In this document: one piece after another, positions 23,561-36,029 of the stretch | Position numbering within the stretch: the first letter of the stretch is position 1 | How the letters are laid out: each line of letters opens with the position of its first letter | Assembly: GCA_949752795.1 (NCBI GenBank) | Contig: OX457068.1 | Location: 61,755,582 to 61,819,581, forward strand | Direction of reading: 5' to 3' | Length of the DNA: 64,000 bases | Source of the DNA: Hyperoodon ampullatus | Taxonomy: Eukaryota; Chordata; Mammalia; Artiodactyla; Ziphiidae | Notes under the pieces: generated by a model | Told to the model about the DNA's origin: nothing | Database searches by the model: none | The model's input: only the letters and a program-made list of their open reading frames with translations | Translations under genes and position numbers: made by a program

Positions 23561-25356
23561 ACTAATGGCTTGAGGGTTTGAGTCATGAAGAAATTAACCA
23601 CATGTCATTGTTGTCTTTTTACACATTTCTCTTATTTCAACATTCTGGGAAAAATATTTTTGAAAGAGGTGGCATTAATATAAAAAGCTATGTGCTTAAA
23701 AGTCAACTATTTGCCACAAGGTAGATTATTTGTGGATGGTAAACTTCCCATATGAAGTCTAATATTGAAAACAAGTTGACCAAATTTAATCTAGTATTGA
23801 ATGAAATTTTTGTTGAAATGTTTGGTCACCAAATTCATTCTGGCTTTGAGACCTGTGACTGCCACATGTCACCTTACACATCTGACCCTTTCATTGATGT
23901 GACAGCCAACATTGACACACCTGGCTCTCACCTAGCCTTCTCCCTCCCTTTGCTGATTCATTCCTCTCCTACATGGTTGCTCCTGCTGGTGTCCTCTCCA
24001 GAGCTCTTTGACAAAGTTGAATCACAGAGTCACAGTTGTATTAGTTTTTACAGTGCCCTTAGAATAATAATACATTTTGTATGTGTCTCTCTTAATGGAT
24101 TTATGACAAGTTACCCTGAGGTAATTTGAATATGAGACATGGTGAAGTTCTACTTAAGACCATTTCTTCCCTACCCCATGCAGCCTGAGTTCCTGGAAAA
24201 ATCCAGGGCACCCCAGCTCCCTTTCTTCTCAGTTCCTTCTCCATGCTGAGCACTGCCCAGAGAGTAAAGGACAGCCAAGACTCCTTGCTTACAAAAGCCT
24301 CAATCATGGCTTTGATTGAGGCATGGGCAACACCCTTCATCCATTTTTCTTCCCAACAGAGCCCTTAGGCTGTTAGGAAAACTGGTGCTGCAGAAGCACA
24401 ACCAATCTCTTTGCTCTTAGCAGAGCGAATGGTTTTATCTTGGAACATTGCCAACAACAAAAACATAACCTAAAAAGGACTAAGTACCTCAGGAGAGCTA
24501 CAGATAAAATGCTGCCTGGAGTTAAAGGAGAGAGAGAGAACATTTCTGGCTGGGATGATGAAGAAAGCCTTTAAAAAAGATGTGGTAGCTGAAGGTGCTT
24601 CTTGAAGAAGGAACTTGGAAAAGGAAGAAATAAAAGACTTTAGGGACATTTTTGAGTCATGGCTCTGTCAGTCTGCTACAGAGTATTGTTGAATAGTTCT
24701 CAGGTCTATCGTTTGTTTTTATTTAAAGTGACAGTGTAATTCCAGATTCCTAGGCCTCTTCCACAGCTTCACAAACCAGTGGTGCTATGAATGGGTAGGA
24801 TTTAGAAAGGCAGAGATGGTGAGCATTAGAGACAGGGAGGAAAGTAAGCTTAGGTCCGAGGTGTGTTTGGGAAATGATGAGTAATCTATGGACAGAGTTA
24901 AGACTTGAAAGACAGAGAATAGACTCAGCATGGGAATGAAATTAAAGAACTTTATTTTGAGGAGAGAAGTGGGTTGGTGCCCTTGGTTTTCTGGGGGCAG
25001 AGATTGAATGTTTTCATATGGACACAGAAGGAAATCACCACCTTATGAGACTTTTCAAAGTCCTGCAAAATGTATCTTGTAAGTTAAGAGCAACTAGGAA
25101 AAAATTGGCAAGCTAAGAATTTAGCTTTGCAAGTGACCTTGTAATACTTTTTTAATTCCCTGGAAATAATTATATTAATTTATATTTTTCATTGTCACTG
25201 GTAATGCTGACAGACTGTTGTGAACCCTAACATTAATTTTCACTGAGTCCCATCCTATTTTCTTGTGGATTTGGGCAAATGTGGCATGATTATGTTATCT
25301 TAGATTGAGGAAGAAGCAGACTGTGATTTAAAGTACATATGTTGTGAAGGAGTCTC
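23561..25356. other. Unassigned intergenic stretch
   Basis: Contains an open frame of 125 codons (23752-24129) without recognisable domains, compositional bias of coding DNA or splice context. I regard it as chance. No clear repeats. Confidence 0.4.
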
Positions 25357-25369
25357 AAAAGAATCAGCC

Positions 25370-25587
25370 GAGGGCTTCCCTGGTGGCGCAGTGGTTGAGA
25401 GTCCGCCTGCCAATGCAGGGGACACGGGTTCATGCCCCGGTCCGGGAAGATCCCACATGCTGTGGAGCAGCTGGGCCCGTGAGCCATGGCCGCTGAGCCT
25501 GCGTGTCCGGAGCCTGCGCTCCGCAACGGGAGAGGCCACAACAGTGAGAGGCCTGCATACCGCAAAAGAAAAAAAAAGAAAAAAGAA
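25370..25587 (+). mobile_element. CHR-type cetacean SINE (tRNA-derived)
   Basis: Same structure as the copy at 17330, with A box TGGCGCAGTGG and B box GGTTCATGCCC. The tail is A-rich with G interruptions. Flanked by AAAAGAATCAGCC (25357-25369) and AAAAGAATCGGCC (25588-25600), 12 of 13 bases equal, at a TC/AAAA site. Confidence 0.95.
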
Positions 25588-25600
25588 AAAAGAATCGGCC

Positions 25601-26269
25601 AATTATGAAATGATAAAAAGCACCACTGGAGGTAAGAGGAGACAGAAAATATGTAGCATCCAGTTTTGTCTCTCACAGGACTTACAATCAATCTAGTTAG
25701 GGAAATCAGATGGACACAGCCATTCAAAATGTTAAATGAAGTTCTATAGGACTTTGAGAGTGGGAGAGGGAACTCGGGCCAAAGGAGGGTTACTAAAGTT
25801 AGCAAATAAAAATACAGGATGTCCAATTAAATTTGAATTTCAGACAAACAATTTTTAGCATAAGTATATCCCAAGTATTGAACAAAACATACTTATATTA
25901 AAACACTATTCATTGTTTAACCAAAATTCAATTTAAGTGAGTATAGTGTATTTTATAAGGCAACTTTATAAAAAAAAAAGTACACCTTATCCTATGGCTT
26001 GGTGGATGTGAAAACCTCTCAAAAGAATGGGATCTTTAGAGGAAAGAGGAAATGTATAATTTAAAAAGTAGGCCACCATTTGCAAAGGGATGATGACTAA
26101 AACAGGTGGTCTAGAATGAAGAGCTTATGTAGAAGACAAATATGGACCTGCAGGGATTCACCACTCTCATTACATGGAAATTTAAAACTGATAGGTCCAA
26201 TGACCTCTGAGGAAGATATAAAATTTAGGTAGATATGATCTTTATGTTTTATAACTAAAAGGTCATGGA
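25601..26269. other. Unassigned intergenic stretch
   Basis: AT-rich; no gene or repeat family recognised. Confidence 0.4.
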
Positions 26270-26410
26270 TAATTAATGCTGGAAGGAAATCTTAACAGTC
26301 ATCTCTCTCCTCATTTACAGATGAAGAAAGCACAGCCCAAATTCACAGAGCTGGGACCAGAACCCTAATCTTCTGATTCTCAGGTTAATTTCCTTTTCAT
26401 TTCACCATGC
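26270..26410 (-). mobile_element. MIR fragment
   Basis: CTCATTTACAGATGAAGAAA, CACAGAGCTGGGACCAGAAC and CTTCTGATTCTCAGG follow the reverse MIR order. Confidence 0.55.
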
Positions 26411-26453
26411 TAGGTATATTTTTCTTATTTCTCAAATAAAGTAGTATCAAAAC

Positions 26454-26507
26454 AACAGTGGTGCAAAAAAACAAACAAACAAACAAACAAAAAAAAAAAA
26501 CAGTGGT
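26454..26507 (+). repeat. A-rich (AAAC)n tract between 9-bp direct repeats
   Basis: AACAGTGGT at 26454-26462 is repeated at 26499-26507. Between them lie GC and then A7, (CAAA)-type units and A12. It looks like the tail of a retroposon with a target-site duplication but no body. Confidence 0.6.
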
Positions 26508-27389
26508 CCCAAACCAACAATCTATTGGGATGTGAAGGTGAAAGCTAAGTAATGAAATTCTTTTCTAAGTTCCATCATGAATCTCTCAAGTCACCTCAAG
26601 CAACTTTGGAAAGCTTCCTTGGGTGTTCAGATTTCCCTGGGGCGCACTTCTTTTATTAGCCCTCAGTGGGGCAAATTGTTACTGACGGCCTAAAAAGTTT
26701 AGAGAGGCAATTTTCCTTTAGAGTTCTGGTAGTTGTTATTTTCCACAGACAACTAAATTCTCCACTCACAGATTTGTGCCAGAAAATAATCTTCCATGTG
26801 TATCAGTGTCGTAAGCAGTGATTGGCTTGGGTTGAGCATGTAAATAAGGCTTGACTTTACTCAAAGGATTAGTCCCTTAGTCACTTCATTCCCTCCCTAA
26901 ACTTTGTCCCTGAGAGACCCTCACACAAAGCTGGCCCTGGAGATTTGGCTCAGGTGACCTCCCAAGTGTGGCCTGCTCTTTTTCCTAAGTCAATAAACAT
27001 GTTCAACCATCATCAAATTAATTTATTGAAAAGAGCCCAATAATACATAAAGTTAATTCAGCGTTTCCCTTTTAGGTGACATGAGGTTTCTTAGGAGTCA
27101 GTGACATTATTGCTGTAAAATAATGAAGAGTCTAAGTGGAAAGGTCATCTGAGAAGTTGCCAAGGATGTGAAAGTCCCATTTTATCTGAATGTTCGTGGA
27201 TATTTGATGATAACTGGAGCTTTTCTGGCAACCCTGAGCTATATCTTCTGAATTATTATCTACCTTGCCTACATATTCAGTTGGTCATAGAAATTCATGA
27301 AGTCACTTATTTACCACTTTTGGTTTTTTTCCATTTGCAAAGCCCTGTTGTGACCTCATTAAAAGTTATTATTGAGGAGAGAGGTACTT

Positions 27390-27540
27390 AGAAATTGTCT
27401 ATTCTCTTCCCTTTATTTTACATATTAGAAAAACTGAGAACCAGAAAGAGAAGTGACTTTCCATAAAGTCACCACTTGTGAGCAAAGTGGTGACAAAATC
27501 CTAGCTCTCCTGTCTTCCAATCCTGACTCATCCACAGATT
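27390..27540 (-). mobile_element. MIR-like fragment
   Basis: TAGAAAAACTGAGAACCAGA, GTGACTTTCCATAAAGTCAC and CCTAGCTCTCCTGTCTTCC follow a decayed reverse MIR core. Confidence 0.4.
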
Positions 27541-28499
27541 GCCTCAACCCTGGTGGAAATGACTTTGTAAAATATAATTGGTGGGATTGTACCACCAATA
27601 CAAAACAGCTGCTAAAGATTACAGCTGGTATTTGAAACGTTTACTATTAAATAAATATTTAGTTGGTACTATCAAACTGCCAAATGCTCTCTACTAACTT
27701 AGATGAATAAAGGCATAAGGAGCAATGGATCAATTTCACATGGCTTCTGAAAGGGAAAAACGAAATCCACTTTTTGACATTGTTAAGGTACTAATGTAGT
27801 TAGTGGCCTGTCAGGTAGTGAGTTCTCTGTCAGCAGGGTGATAAACAACTAGATTGCCCTATGGCAGGGATACCACATAAGAAATTTTGAAATAGGTAGG
27901 AGATGGAGCTTGACGATACTTTTAGTGTTTTTTCCATCTCTAAGATTCTATAATCAAGCTGAGGGAGTCCTAAAGGAAACCCCCATACCTGGTCATTTAA
28001 ATCTAGAAGCGATGACAATAACAACAATAATTGAAGCACTATATAGGATGCTTAATAATAGTACCTGCTCAGACATGGAAGGCCAATATCAGTTTCAGTT
28101 TTTCCTTTTGCTATCGTTCAGTTGAGTGTTGAAGGGTCAAGAGTAGAGATCACCTGAGAAAATGTTTGTAAAGAAGAAAAAAGAAACCAAGACAAAACTT
28201 TGCAGTTGGGAATGGAAATGACTCAGCGAAATATCCTGATATATAACACTGATAGGTCTGCTGTGAGTCCGGTTGTTTGGAGCTGGAGGGTTGGAGAAGA
28301 GACCAATTCCTTTGCATGGTGGCAACAGGAAGATTTAGAACTTTACTTGCAACTTGAATGGAGGACCACACATAATTCAGTTATACTTAAGTGTAATTTT
28401 TCTTTAAATGCTTGGAAACTAAATGTATGGCTCTGTTTGATAGCACCCTGGCTTTGTGGTCCTTCAGGGAATTGCAGTCTGATGAAGCTGAAGAAGGGT

Positions 28500-28625
28500 A
28501 CTGTGATGCCCCACCTGACCTTCCTCTATCTCCCATTTTTCAGAAGAGGAAACTGAGCCCAAGAGTAGTTCAACAACTTGTCTTAGGACACATAGCTCAT
28601 AAGTGACAGAGCTTAGTTTCCCGGT
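28500..28625 (-). mobile_element. MIR fragment
   Basis: CAGAAGAGGAAACTGAGCCC followed by CACATAGCTCATAAGTGACA is the reverse MIR core. Confidence 0.55.
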
Positions 28626-29479
28626 TTTACTTTGATTGGGTTGGTGGTCATATTTCAAATCATTTTCTGAGTTTCACTTTAAAGGATATTATGGAATAAA
28701 CCATTACCTCATATGAGTGTGTGTGTGTGTTACCAGGTCAATTCTTGCATTTGATTATGCTTCCTCACATCCCAAGCAGCCCCTGAACTGGCCTTGCCAT
28801 TTCTATTTTTAAATCACAGGGTAAATCAGATATGTGCACACGCAGGGAATGAGTTTTCTGCCTGACAGTGAGCATGTTACAGCAGATCTCCCCCACCATG
28901 TCAGCATCTCTATTAAGAGTGACACTCACCTTTCCTTCCCCCTAGCGATGACAGAATCCTGGCCATTTTTCTTTATTGCCAGTGGATTTCCAGGTGACTG
29001 ACAGGTGGTTGTAAGGATTATTCCTCCTGGACAATTTCCCCCAAATCTTATTCTTTGTTCCACCATTTTCCTAACTACTATCTTGAGAATAATTGTTCTA
29101 GGAAGACCACTATACAGAGGTTACACATAGTCTCTAATTTGCACATTTTTTTTTTAGAACTGGGAAGAAATGAAATCTTGCTCTAAGTGGAAAGATTCTG
29201 CCAGAATCACCTGTAAAAAAAAAAAAAAAACTCAGAGTTTGAATGTCAGTCATAAATTTCCATTCCTCCTCGTTTTTTTCCACTTCTAACAATGGTCTCA
29301 TGTACCTCCCTTCTCCACATATACAGGCGTATGAGTTATTAATAGAAAACTAAGGCAAGAATGGGCCCTGACCAAAAACAAAAAGATTGAGTCTCAGTGT
29401 GGCATGTTAAAAATTATAGAAGGTGGGATATACATGTTTAAAATATATGAGAAAAAGAACAACCTGATAGATGGATGGA

Positions 29480-30060
29480 TCATGCATATGAACAGTGAAC
29501 TGAAATGGAAATGTAAAAGGCTTTTATATAAAAAGATGCACAACTCTTACATAATAAGAAAAATAGAAATTAAAATTATACTGTGATCCCATTTTTCACT
29601 TATCAGACTGGCAAAAATCCAAAAGATCAAAAACATACACTGTTGGCAAGGCTGGGGGGAAACAGGTCCTTTTGATACACTGCTGGTGGGAAGTTATATC
29701 AGTACAACTCCTATGGAGGGCAGTTTGGTGGTATCTGTCAAAATTACAAATGTGAATATGCTTTGACCCAGTAATACCACTTCTGGGAATTTATCCCACA
29801 GATATACTTGCACAGGTGCAAAATGATACACCTACAAGGTTATTAATTGCAGCCTTGTTGTAGTAGCAAAAGATTGGAAACAAACCACTAGACTGTCAAT
29901 AAGAGCCCTTAAAATAAATCACTGTATATCCATACAATGACTTAAACAAGAAGGGAGCTCTCTATATACTGATATGGAAAGATTCCCATGATATATTAAG
30001 TTAAAAAAAGGGAGGAGAAAAATAGTGTCATAATATACTACATTTGATGACTCAATAAAT
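29480..30060 (+). mobile_element. Ancient L1 3' fragment
   Basis: Decayed ORF2 end and 3'UTR in + orientation: ACTGTTGGCAAGGCTGGGGG, CACTGCTGGTGGGAAGTTAT, ACCCAGTAATACCACTTCTG, TTCCCATGATATATTAAG. Much more diverged than L1-A to L1-D. Confidence 0.8.
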
Positions 30061-30834
30061 GGGAGTGGAGGAACAATGATACCCAACACAACAACAATGA
30101 CAACTCTGGAAGGTTCCTGAGAGACTGATAGCTTTGCTTGCCTGTGGCAGTGCTGAGGCCTCTGTGTGATAACTGAGAAGCTGGAGAACGAGGGAGGAGC
30201 CTCTTCACTCCATAGAGTTTGACTTGTGACTTACGAATGGATCATGTTCCATGGAAAACAGGACCACAGACCTAAGTTCTTGAATAAGTTGTTTTCTAAG
30301 TTGACAGGCAGGAAGGAATAAGACTTGGGTTCAGGAAGTCACGCTGCAAGCTGTTTGTTGTGATGGGTGACAACATTGTGGAGTATTCTGTGGTGTTGAC
30401 TTACGGCTGGGCTATGGGGTTAGCAACTTTGATGAGCCTCTATAAAGAGTGCTGACAGCATACTTCCGAAAGAGGTCACACTATTTGAACACTATTTGCT
30501 CAGAGGAGAAAAACACAAGTGTCTTAGTTTTCTGAGCAGTTAATTGTCAGTCTATGTGACAAGTAATTCTATTATGAGGGGTTGATTTCTCATTCACGTA
30601 CCTGTTAAATAAATAAAAATTTAGCACAAAAGAGTCTCTGACTAACAACCTCCTATTCCCTCCCTGTAAAATTCATAGGAAGAAACAGAATAGACAATGT
30701 ATCTTAGCAACGTGATGAAATGATGGCAATGAGCAGACGGCGAGGGAGGCTGGACTAATGTCCACACTGGCTGTCTGCTTCTGCTGCCTCTCCCTGGAAA
30801 AAGAATGGGTTTGTCCAGTTGAAGTAAAAATCAC
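30061..30834. other. Unassigned intergenic stretch
   Basis: No gene or repeat family recognised. Confidence 0.4.
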
Positions 30835-31080
30835 AGCTAACATTCACTGAGCATTCCTAAGTACTAGGCAGTCTCAGGAGTACTTTGCAAATATTAATTC
30901 ATTTAATGGTCACAACCACAACATGTGATAAGGAGTATATTTATTCCCATTTACAGATAGAGAAATGGGCCGCAGAAAACTTGCTCAAAGTTCCTTAGCT
31001 AGTGAAGAAGCAGAGCTGGAATTTGAGCTCAGGCAGTCTAACTCCAGAACCCACGTGCTCTTTCTGCCCTATCATCGCCA
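30835..31080 (-). mobile_element. MIR, nearly full length
   Basis: ACATTCACTGAGCATTCCTA, TTAATTCATTTAATGGTCAC, CCATTTACAGATAGAGAAAT, AGAGCTGGAATTTGAGCTCA, then GCAGTCTAACTCCAGAACCC in the reverse MIR order. Confidence 0.8.
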
Positions 31081-31349
31081 CCTCCCACTCTCAGCCCTCA
31101 CAACATCCTCACCACCAGTGAAATACAGGACTTCAACCTACAGAAAACTTCCACACAGTAGGTACTGATTGTCCAGCCTGGAGTTTTTCCTTCACATCCT
31201 CCCCTTCCCAATGAATATTTCCATGTCCATATCTACTCACAGATGGAAACCCCCAGAACATTTTTACACTCCTAGTTAGAAAAATAGGAAAGGAGGGCTA
31301 AGGGTAACAAATTTCTTATTTGAGTATGCTCACCATTACTCCTTCTGGA

Positions 31350-32565
31350 AATCCTCCCTCCTCAGTTACCGTCACACTCCACTCTCCTGATTTTCTTTCT
31401 ACATTGTGGACCACTCCCATCTGGTCTTATTTGCTGGTTCATTTCCTCAGCTGATAAATGTGGATTCCACAAGGCTCAACCCTAACCCACTTCTTAAGCA
31501 TTTTAATTCTTCTTCCTTGGAGATCTGATGAACACCCACAGCATTTTCCACCAAAGACTCACAAATCTTCACTCACTGAAACCTCAAAATCTTACAAATT
31601 CAGCTGAAACCTGTATTTTGAGTTTCATATCTGTATTTTAACTGCCTTCTTGACATTGTTGCTTGGATGACTCAACAGCTTCTCAAACTTAAATATTATC
31701 AATAATAATCTCATACCTTTTCTCTCCAAACCTGTTTTTTAAACTTATCTCAATGAAAAACTCTACCATTTAGCCAAGTAGCACAAATTAGGACTTAAGG
31801 GGCATCCTTGACCCTTCTTTCTCCTTTTATCCCCTTCTCTCGCCAAGTTCTGTCATTTTTGCTTCTCATATGTCTCTCCAATCTACCCACTTCCATCCCT
31901 ATACAAAATGCCTGGTAAAAGCTACCATCCTCTCTTACTCAGGCCACTGATATAACCCCTAGCTGGTTTTACTGTGTCCATGATTGGTCCTCTAATTCAT
32001 TTTTACTCTCCAATCAGGGAGATCCTCTAGAGAGCAATATCTGCATATTGTTACACTGCTTAAAACCTGGTTAGTGGCATTCCATTTCTTTCAGAATAAT
32101 GTCCTTAATAAGACTGGCCAGGACTACCTGAGCTGTCCCCTGGCTACTTTTGCAGAGCATTGCCTTCCACAAGTCCCCTTGCATTTTGTGCTCCAGCCAC
32201 AGGCTTTTCAAACCTCCTTGGTGCATTTACATTTCCCTCATCTGGAATGCCTTTCCTCCCATTTCTTTGAATGGTTCCAATTCACCCTTCAATGATCAGC
32301 TTAAATCTAAATTCCACAAAGAAGTCTTCCTTGATCACTACCCAGATTGAATTTGTTTCTGCTCTGAAATATATGTTCACCTCATTACTCTTTCTCCTCA
32401 CAGTATTCGTAAATCCACAATTATATACTGTTGGTATTATTTATGTGTGCTTCCTTGAGGGATGATGTCAAGAATGTTTTGTTTTACCCCTAGTGCTTAG
32501 CGTAGACATGCAATTCATAGTTATGAAATGCCTGGATGCATGAAAAAACAAACGAATGAAAGAGG
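31350..32565 (+). mobile_element. L2 LINE 3' portion (about 1.2 kb)
   Basis: A long sense L2 segment: TTACACTGCTTAAAACCTGG, CATTCCATTTCTTTCAG, TGTGCTCCAGCCACAGGC, CCTCATCTGGAATGCCTTTC, AAGTCTTCCTTGATCACTAC, CTTCCTTGAGGGATGATGTC and an end with CGAATGA-like units. The upstream part (31350-31800) is more decayed. Open frames here (for example 32074-32295) are decayed L2 sequence. Confidence 0.8.
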
Positions 32566-32799
32566 ATGACCCAAAGTGAAGAATTACAGATGAAGGTAGA
32601 TATCCTCTGGCTTTTCATACATTTTATCTGTTCATAACATCAAAGCCCAAGCTGAAAAAGATGAAGAGCACTGTATTAGAAAAAGGTCTTCTAGGGACTG
32701 AGGTTCAGCTAAGACAGAGATTTGACCCCTAACCAAGAGGGCAGAGAGAGGAGCCCCAGGCAAACAACACAGCAACAGAGGATTGGCTCCACTTCTCCT

Positions 32800-33320
32800 C
32801 CAAGATGAAGAAAAAATTCATTTATTATTGAGATCTGAAAAAAACCAAAACATTTAAAATAATGGAAAATTTCATATAAAAATATAATGAAAGTGAACTA
32901 CTATGAAAAATCATTTAATATCAAAAGTACAAGAAAATTTGAAAACAGTTGCATTCTTGCTAGAAGGCAATAGGACCAAGTCTCCATAAAAGAATAACTG
33001 AAAACCATATTAGAAATGGAAAAAAATGAGATGAAAACATTAGTGGATGAGATGAAAGAGATGAGTACATTAAAGAACAATTGCAAGAAAACCAAAAACA
33101 CAGTAGCACAATTAAAGTCTATACTATTGGCACTAAAGAACAAGGACAACATAATGGAAAATTAAGCCAGTGATTTAGAGGACAAACCTATGTTTAACCA
33201 TAATATGAAGCAAAAGTAAAGTAAATTATGAAAAAAGAGAAGTATAAATGCCTCTGAATAAATAAATAACAGAATTATAGACATTCCTGAAGGAGGAGCT
33301 GGAATAATTGGAGCAGAATT
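32800..33320 (+). mobile_element. HAL1/L1 ORF1-like ancient fragment
   Basis: A-rich sequence whose reading recalls an ORF1 coiled coil (repeated GAGATGAAAACATTAGTGGA, GATGAAAGAGATGAGTAC), followed by ATTATAGACATTCCTGAAGG, which matches the ORF1 IIGIPE-type motif. HAL1 (ORF1-only L1 relative) is the likeliest family, but an old L1 is possible. Confidence 0.5.
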
Positions 33321-33344
33321 GATGGTCAAGTGTGTAACCATGAT

Positions 33345-33590
33345 AACAGTTAACTTTCATCAAGCTCTTTTTTGTGTGCCAGGTATGTGATAAAGCAGCT
33401 TTACATCATCAGTACATCGTTACTGTTGCACCAAACAGTACAAACAGATAATGTTTATCTCCATTTCATAGGTGAAGAAATTCAGGCACCAAGAGGTGAG
33501 GTAATTTGTACTAAGTTCTACAGCTCACATATGAGAGAGCTCTGGCCATACCCTTGCTATTTGAGTCCAGCACTGCTACTCCTAATTAGT
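33345..33590 (-). mobile_element. MIR, diverged
   Basis: ACTTTCATCAAGCTC, GTGCCAGGTATGTGATAAAG, CCATTTCATAGGTGAAGAAA, TTGAGTCCAGCACTGCTACT in the reverse MIR order. The 107-codon frame here is chance. Confidence 0.6.
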
Positions 33591-34444
33591 ATGATTATTT
33601 TTTTAAAATTTGAGTTAAAGAAAATGTGTGATCGCAGAGAACTCTGTAAAATAGACAGTTGCTGCAGATGCCAGCTGGGATCTTCTTACCCCTGACAGAT
33701 CTAAGTAAACTATCTTTAACCTCCACTTCCATTGCTTCAGACAACCATATTGAAGACTTCCCAAGTGATTTCTGAAAATTCCCAGGGAGCTTACTTTCCC
33801 TTTAGCCTCCTTGCTATTTCTCTGACTACCCAGGCACTGTGTCTGTTCCACATTTATCAGTTGGTGTGCCAGACCCAGTCCCTCCATCAGTTTCCACAGA
33901 GCCACATGTTACATCTTGACACCAAATCATCTATTCACATTCATGAGTTGGGAGACTTGGGAAAGGTCCTAAAGAGTTTTTGCAGAATGTGATGTAGGTT
34001 GTAGGTCACCTGCCTGACTCTCACTTCCCTTTCTCTTTGCTCTGTCCTCCAGTCTCTCTCCTCTCTCCCAACCCTTACCTCACACACACACCAGTCTAAC
34101 CAGTTCTCTTTGTCAATGCTCTTAGAGTCTTGCCTCCTGTTCCTAACAGTTTATTGATGTTCTCTTTTGAAAAAGAAAATAAAAAGCAAAAATAACACAG
34201 GGTTCTCCCTGAAAATTATTCTGTGCATGTTTTTACCACCTTGTTAAAAAGAATAAACATTCTTCTGTTGTTTGAAGAATATGCTCAAGGTTAATTTAAA
34301 CAAATAAATTTATATTTTGTAAATGAAAGGAATAAAGAATAATTGTAGGGCATATAAGGACTCAGAAAATACACCATTCAAGTACTGTTTTATTTAAAAA
34401 TATGACAGGAACTCATAGAAAGATTAATTAAATTTAAGAACTTA
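33591..34444. other. Unassigned intergenic stretch
   Basis: A short CA tract (34081-34092) and otherwise unremarkable AT-rich DNA. Confidence 0.4.
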
Positions 34445-34700
34445 CTCGTGAAAGGCAGCAGAGCAAATCTACTGAAATCATGGGTGCAGCACCTTGCTGC
34501 ATGGCTTTCAAATCCTGGTTCTGTTGAACACTAGCCATGTGACTGTGGGCAATTTATTATCTCTGTGCCTCTGTTTATTCAACTATAAAACGGGGATAAA
34601 ATTAGTACACATCTCGTAGGGCTGTTATGAGGATTAAAAGTGTCATTATTCTAATGTGCTTAGAATTCTTGGTACCTAGAAATTACTATGTAGTTATTGC
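34445..34700 (+). mobile_element. MIR, nearly full length
   Basis: TCAAATCCTGGTTCTGTTGA, CACTAGCCATGTGACTGTGG, CAATTTATTATCTCTGTGCC, CTATAAAACGGGGATAAAAT and GTAGGGCTGTTATGAGGATT in the sense MIR order. Confidence 0.8.
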
Positions 34701-36029
34701 TAATTGTAATAAGGAATGTGAAAGTCGAGGCATAAAAGATTGAGAAATAAACATTGAAATCATCCACTTAAACACAGAACTAAAACTAAATAATTTTTGT
34801 AAACACAGTTGCTTAAAAATAAATGTCAAAGAATTTGAGAGATGATATATGTATTATAAGAAGAAGAGTGATTTATTGACAAGCTATATAAAAACCCCAG
34901 TTTATATTTTAAAGGAAGAAGAGTAGTGTCAAGGCAGGGGAATACAACCATGCTAAATCTCTTCCTTTGATAGACAGGACTCAAGAGATTACAATCCATT
35001 ATTGATTTTAATAGTTACAGAAAATTAAAACATAGTAAAATTATATTTTTGAAAAACTGAAGGTTATTCACGAATAGATTTCAAAACAGGATATAATCCT
35101 TCCAAGTCTCTGGAGCACAAAATAATCAGACAACATATATTCCACATAGTAAAATACAGAAAATAAAAGGAAGACCAAAGAAGTATAATAAATAGAAAAT
35201 GTGAAGTAATGTGTTGTCCGAGACCTTTGGTTGCAAATTCAGATACTCTTATGCTCCTTAGGGTGAGAAGGGGACCTGGGGAAGTCCAGGAGCTCAGGAC
35301 AACAGCCCAGCTTGATGGAGACCTGGAATGCCACTCGGCTGTTGGCCTGGTTGTGTTCTGCTCCCCACACCAGTTCCCCAGGGCAGCCCATCCACTGTCC
35401 TCCCAACATCCCCAGATGCCACCAAACAACTGTTCTCTCATCTTCTCCTCTCCTCCTCAGGACTTCTGCTCATGGTATGTGTGTCCTCAGGGGTTTGTAC
35501 CTCTCTCTTGACTGCTGACTTGCTCTGTTTGTCTTGCTTTCAAACTCTTGAAAGGTGAAGGAGTGATTGGGCTGCCTGGTCACCACTCTGTACAGAGTGG
35601 CCTACTGAGGTCTCGAGTCCACCCATTTCGTAGAATCTCTTTGGATTAGGTGGCTGATCCAACTCAGTTATATTACCTATTTCTATTCATCTAGTCCTAT
35701 TCCTGGTCCTATTACCTCTGCTCAGCAGAGGCACAAAGCCTTAGGAAGGAGTTGTGGATAGTGTGGGCACTGTGGCTTCTCAGAGGAAGACAGTGTCACT
35801 CAAAGTGTCATTGCATGATCTTTTCAATAACCCTGAAGAAAGACCAAACAAGGCATAGAGTGAATGTAAATTATCTTAACTCCTCTTTTATAAAAGACTT
35901 TCCATTTGTAAAATTTCAAGTATATGTTTTTTATAAGTAAAACAGCTCTCAAAAGGTTAAAAAAACAAAAACTGTAACAAGAAAATTCAAGCATAAGAAC
36001 AAGTGACAATATTAATTTTAAGTAAAGTA
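34701..36029. other. Unassigned intergenic stretch
   Basis: A GC-richer patch at about 35200-35560 has overlapping frames up to 125 codons on both strands, but no domain, start context or splice structure that I recognise. Confidence 0.4.

Larger units (their letters stand above)
26508..29479. other. Mostly unassigned stretch with small MIR pieces
   Basis: Apart from the two MIR-like pieces listed, a (GT)7 tract at about 28717-28731 and A-runs near 29154 and 29215, nothing is recognised. Open frames up to 118 codons (28200-28556) overlap a MIR piece and are not gene-like. Confidence 0.4.

Noticed and set aside
23752..24129. 125-codon frame
   Set aside because: No homology recognised, no codon bias, no exon boundaries and no conservation evidence; likely chance.
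35064..35558. Overlapping frames up to 125 codons on both strands in a GC-richer patch
   Set aside because: Several frames on both strands are open at once, which points to composition. No domain recognised.
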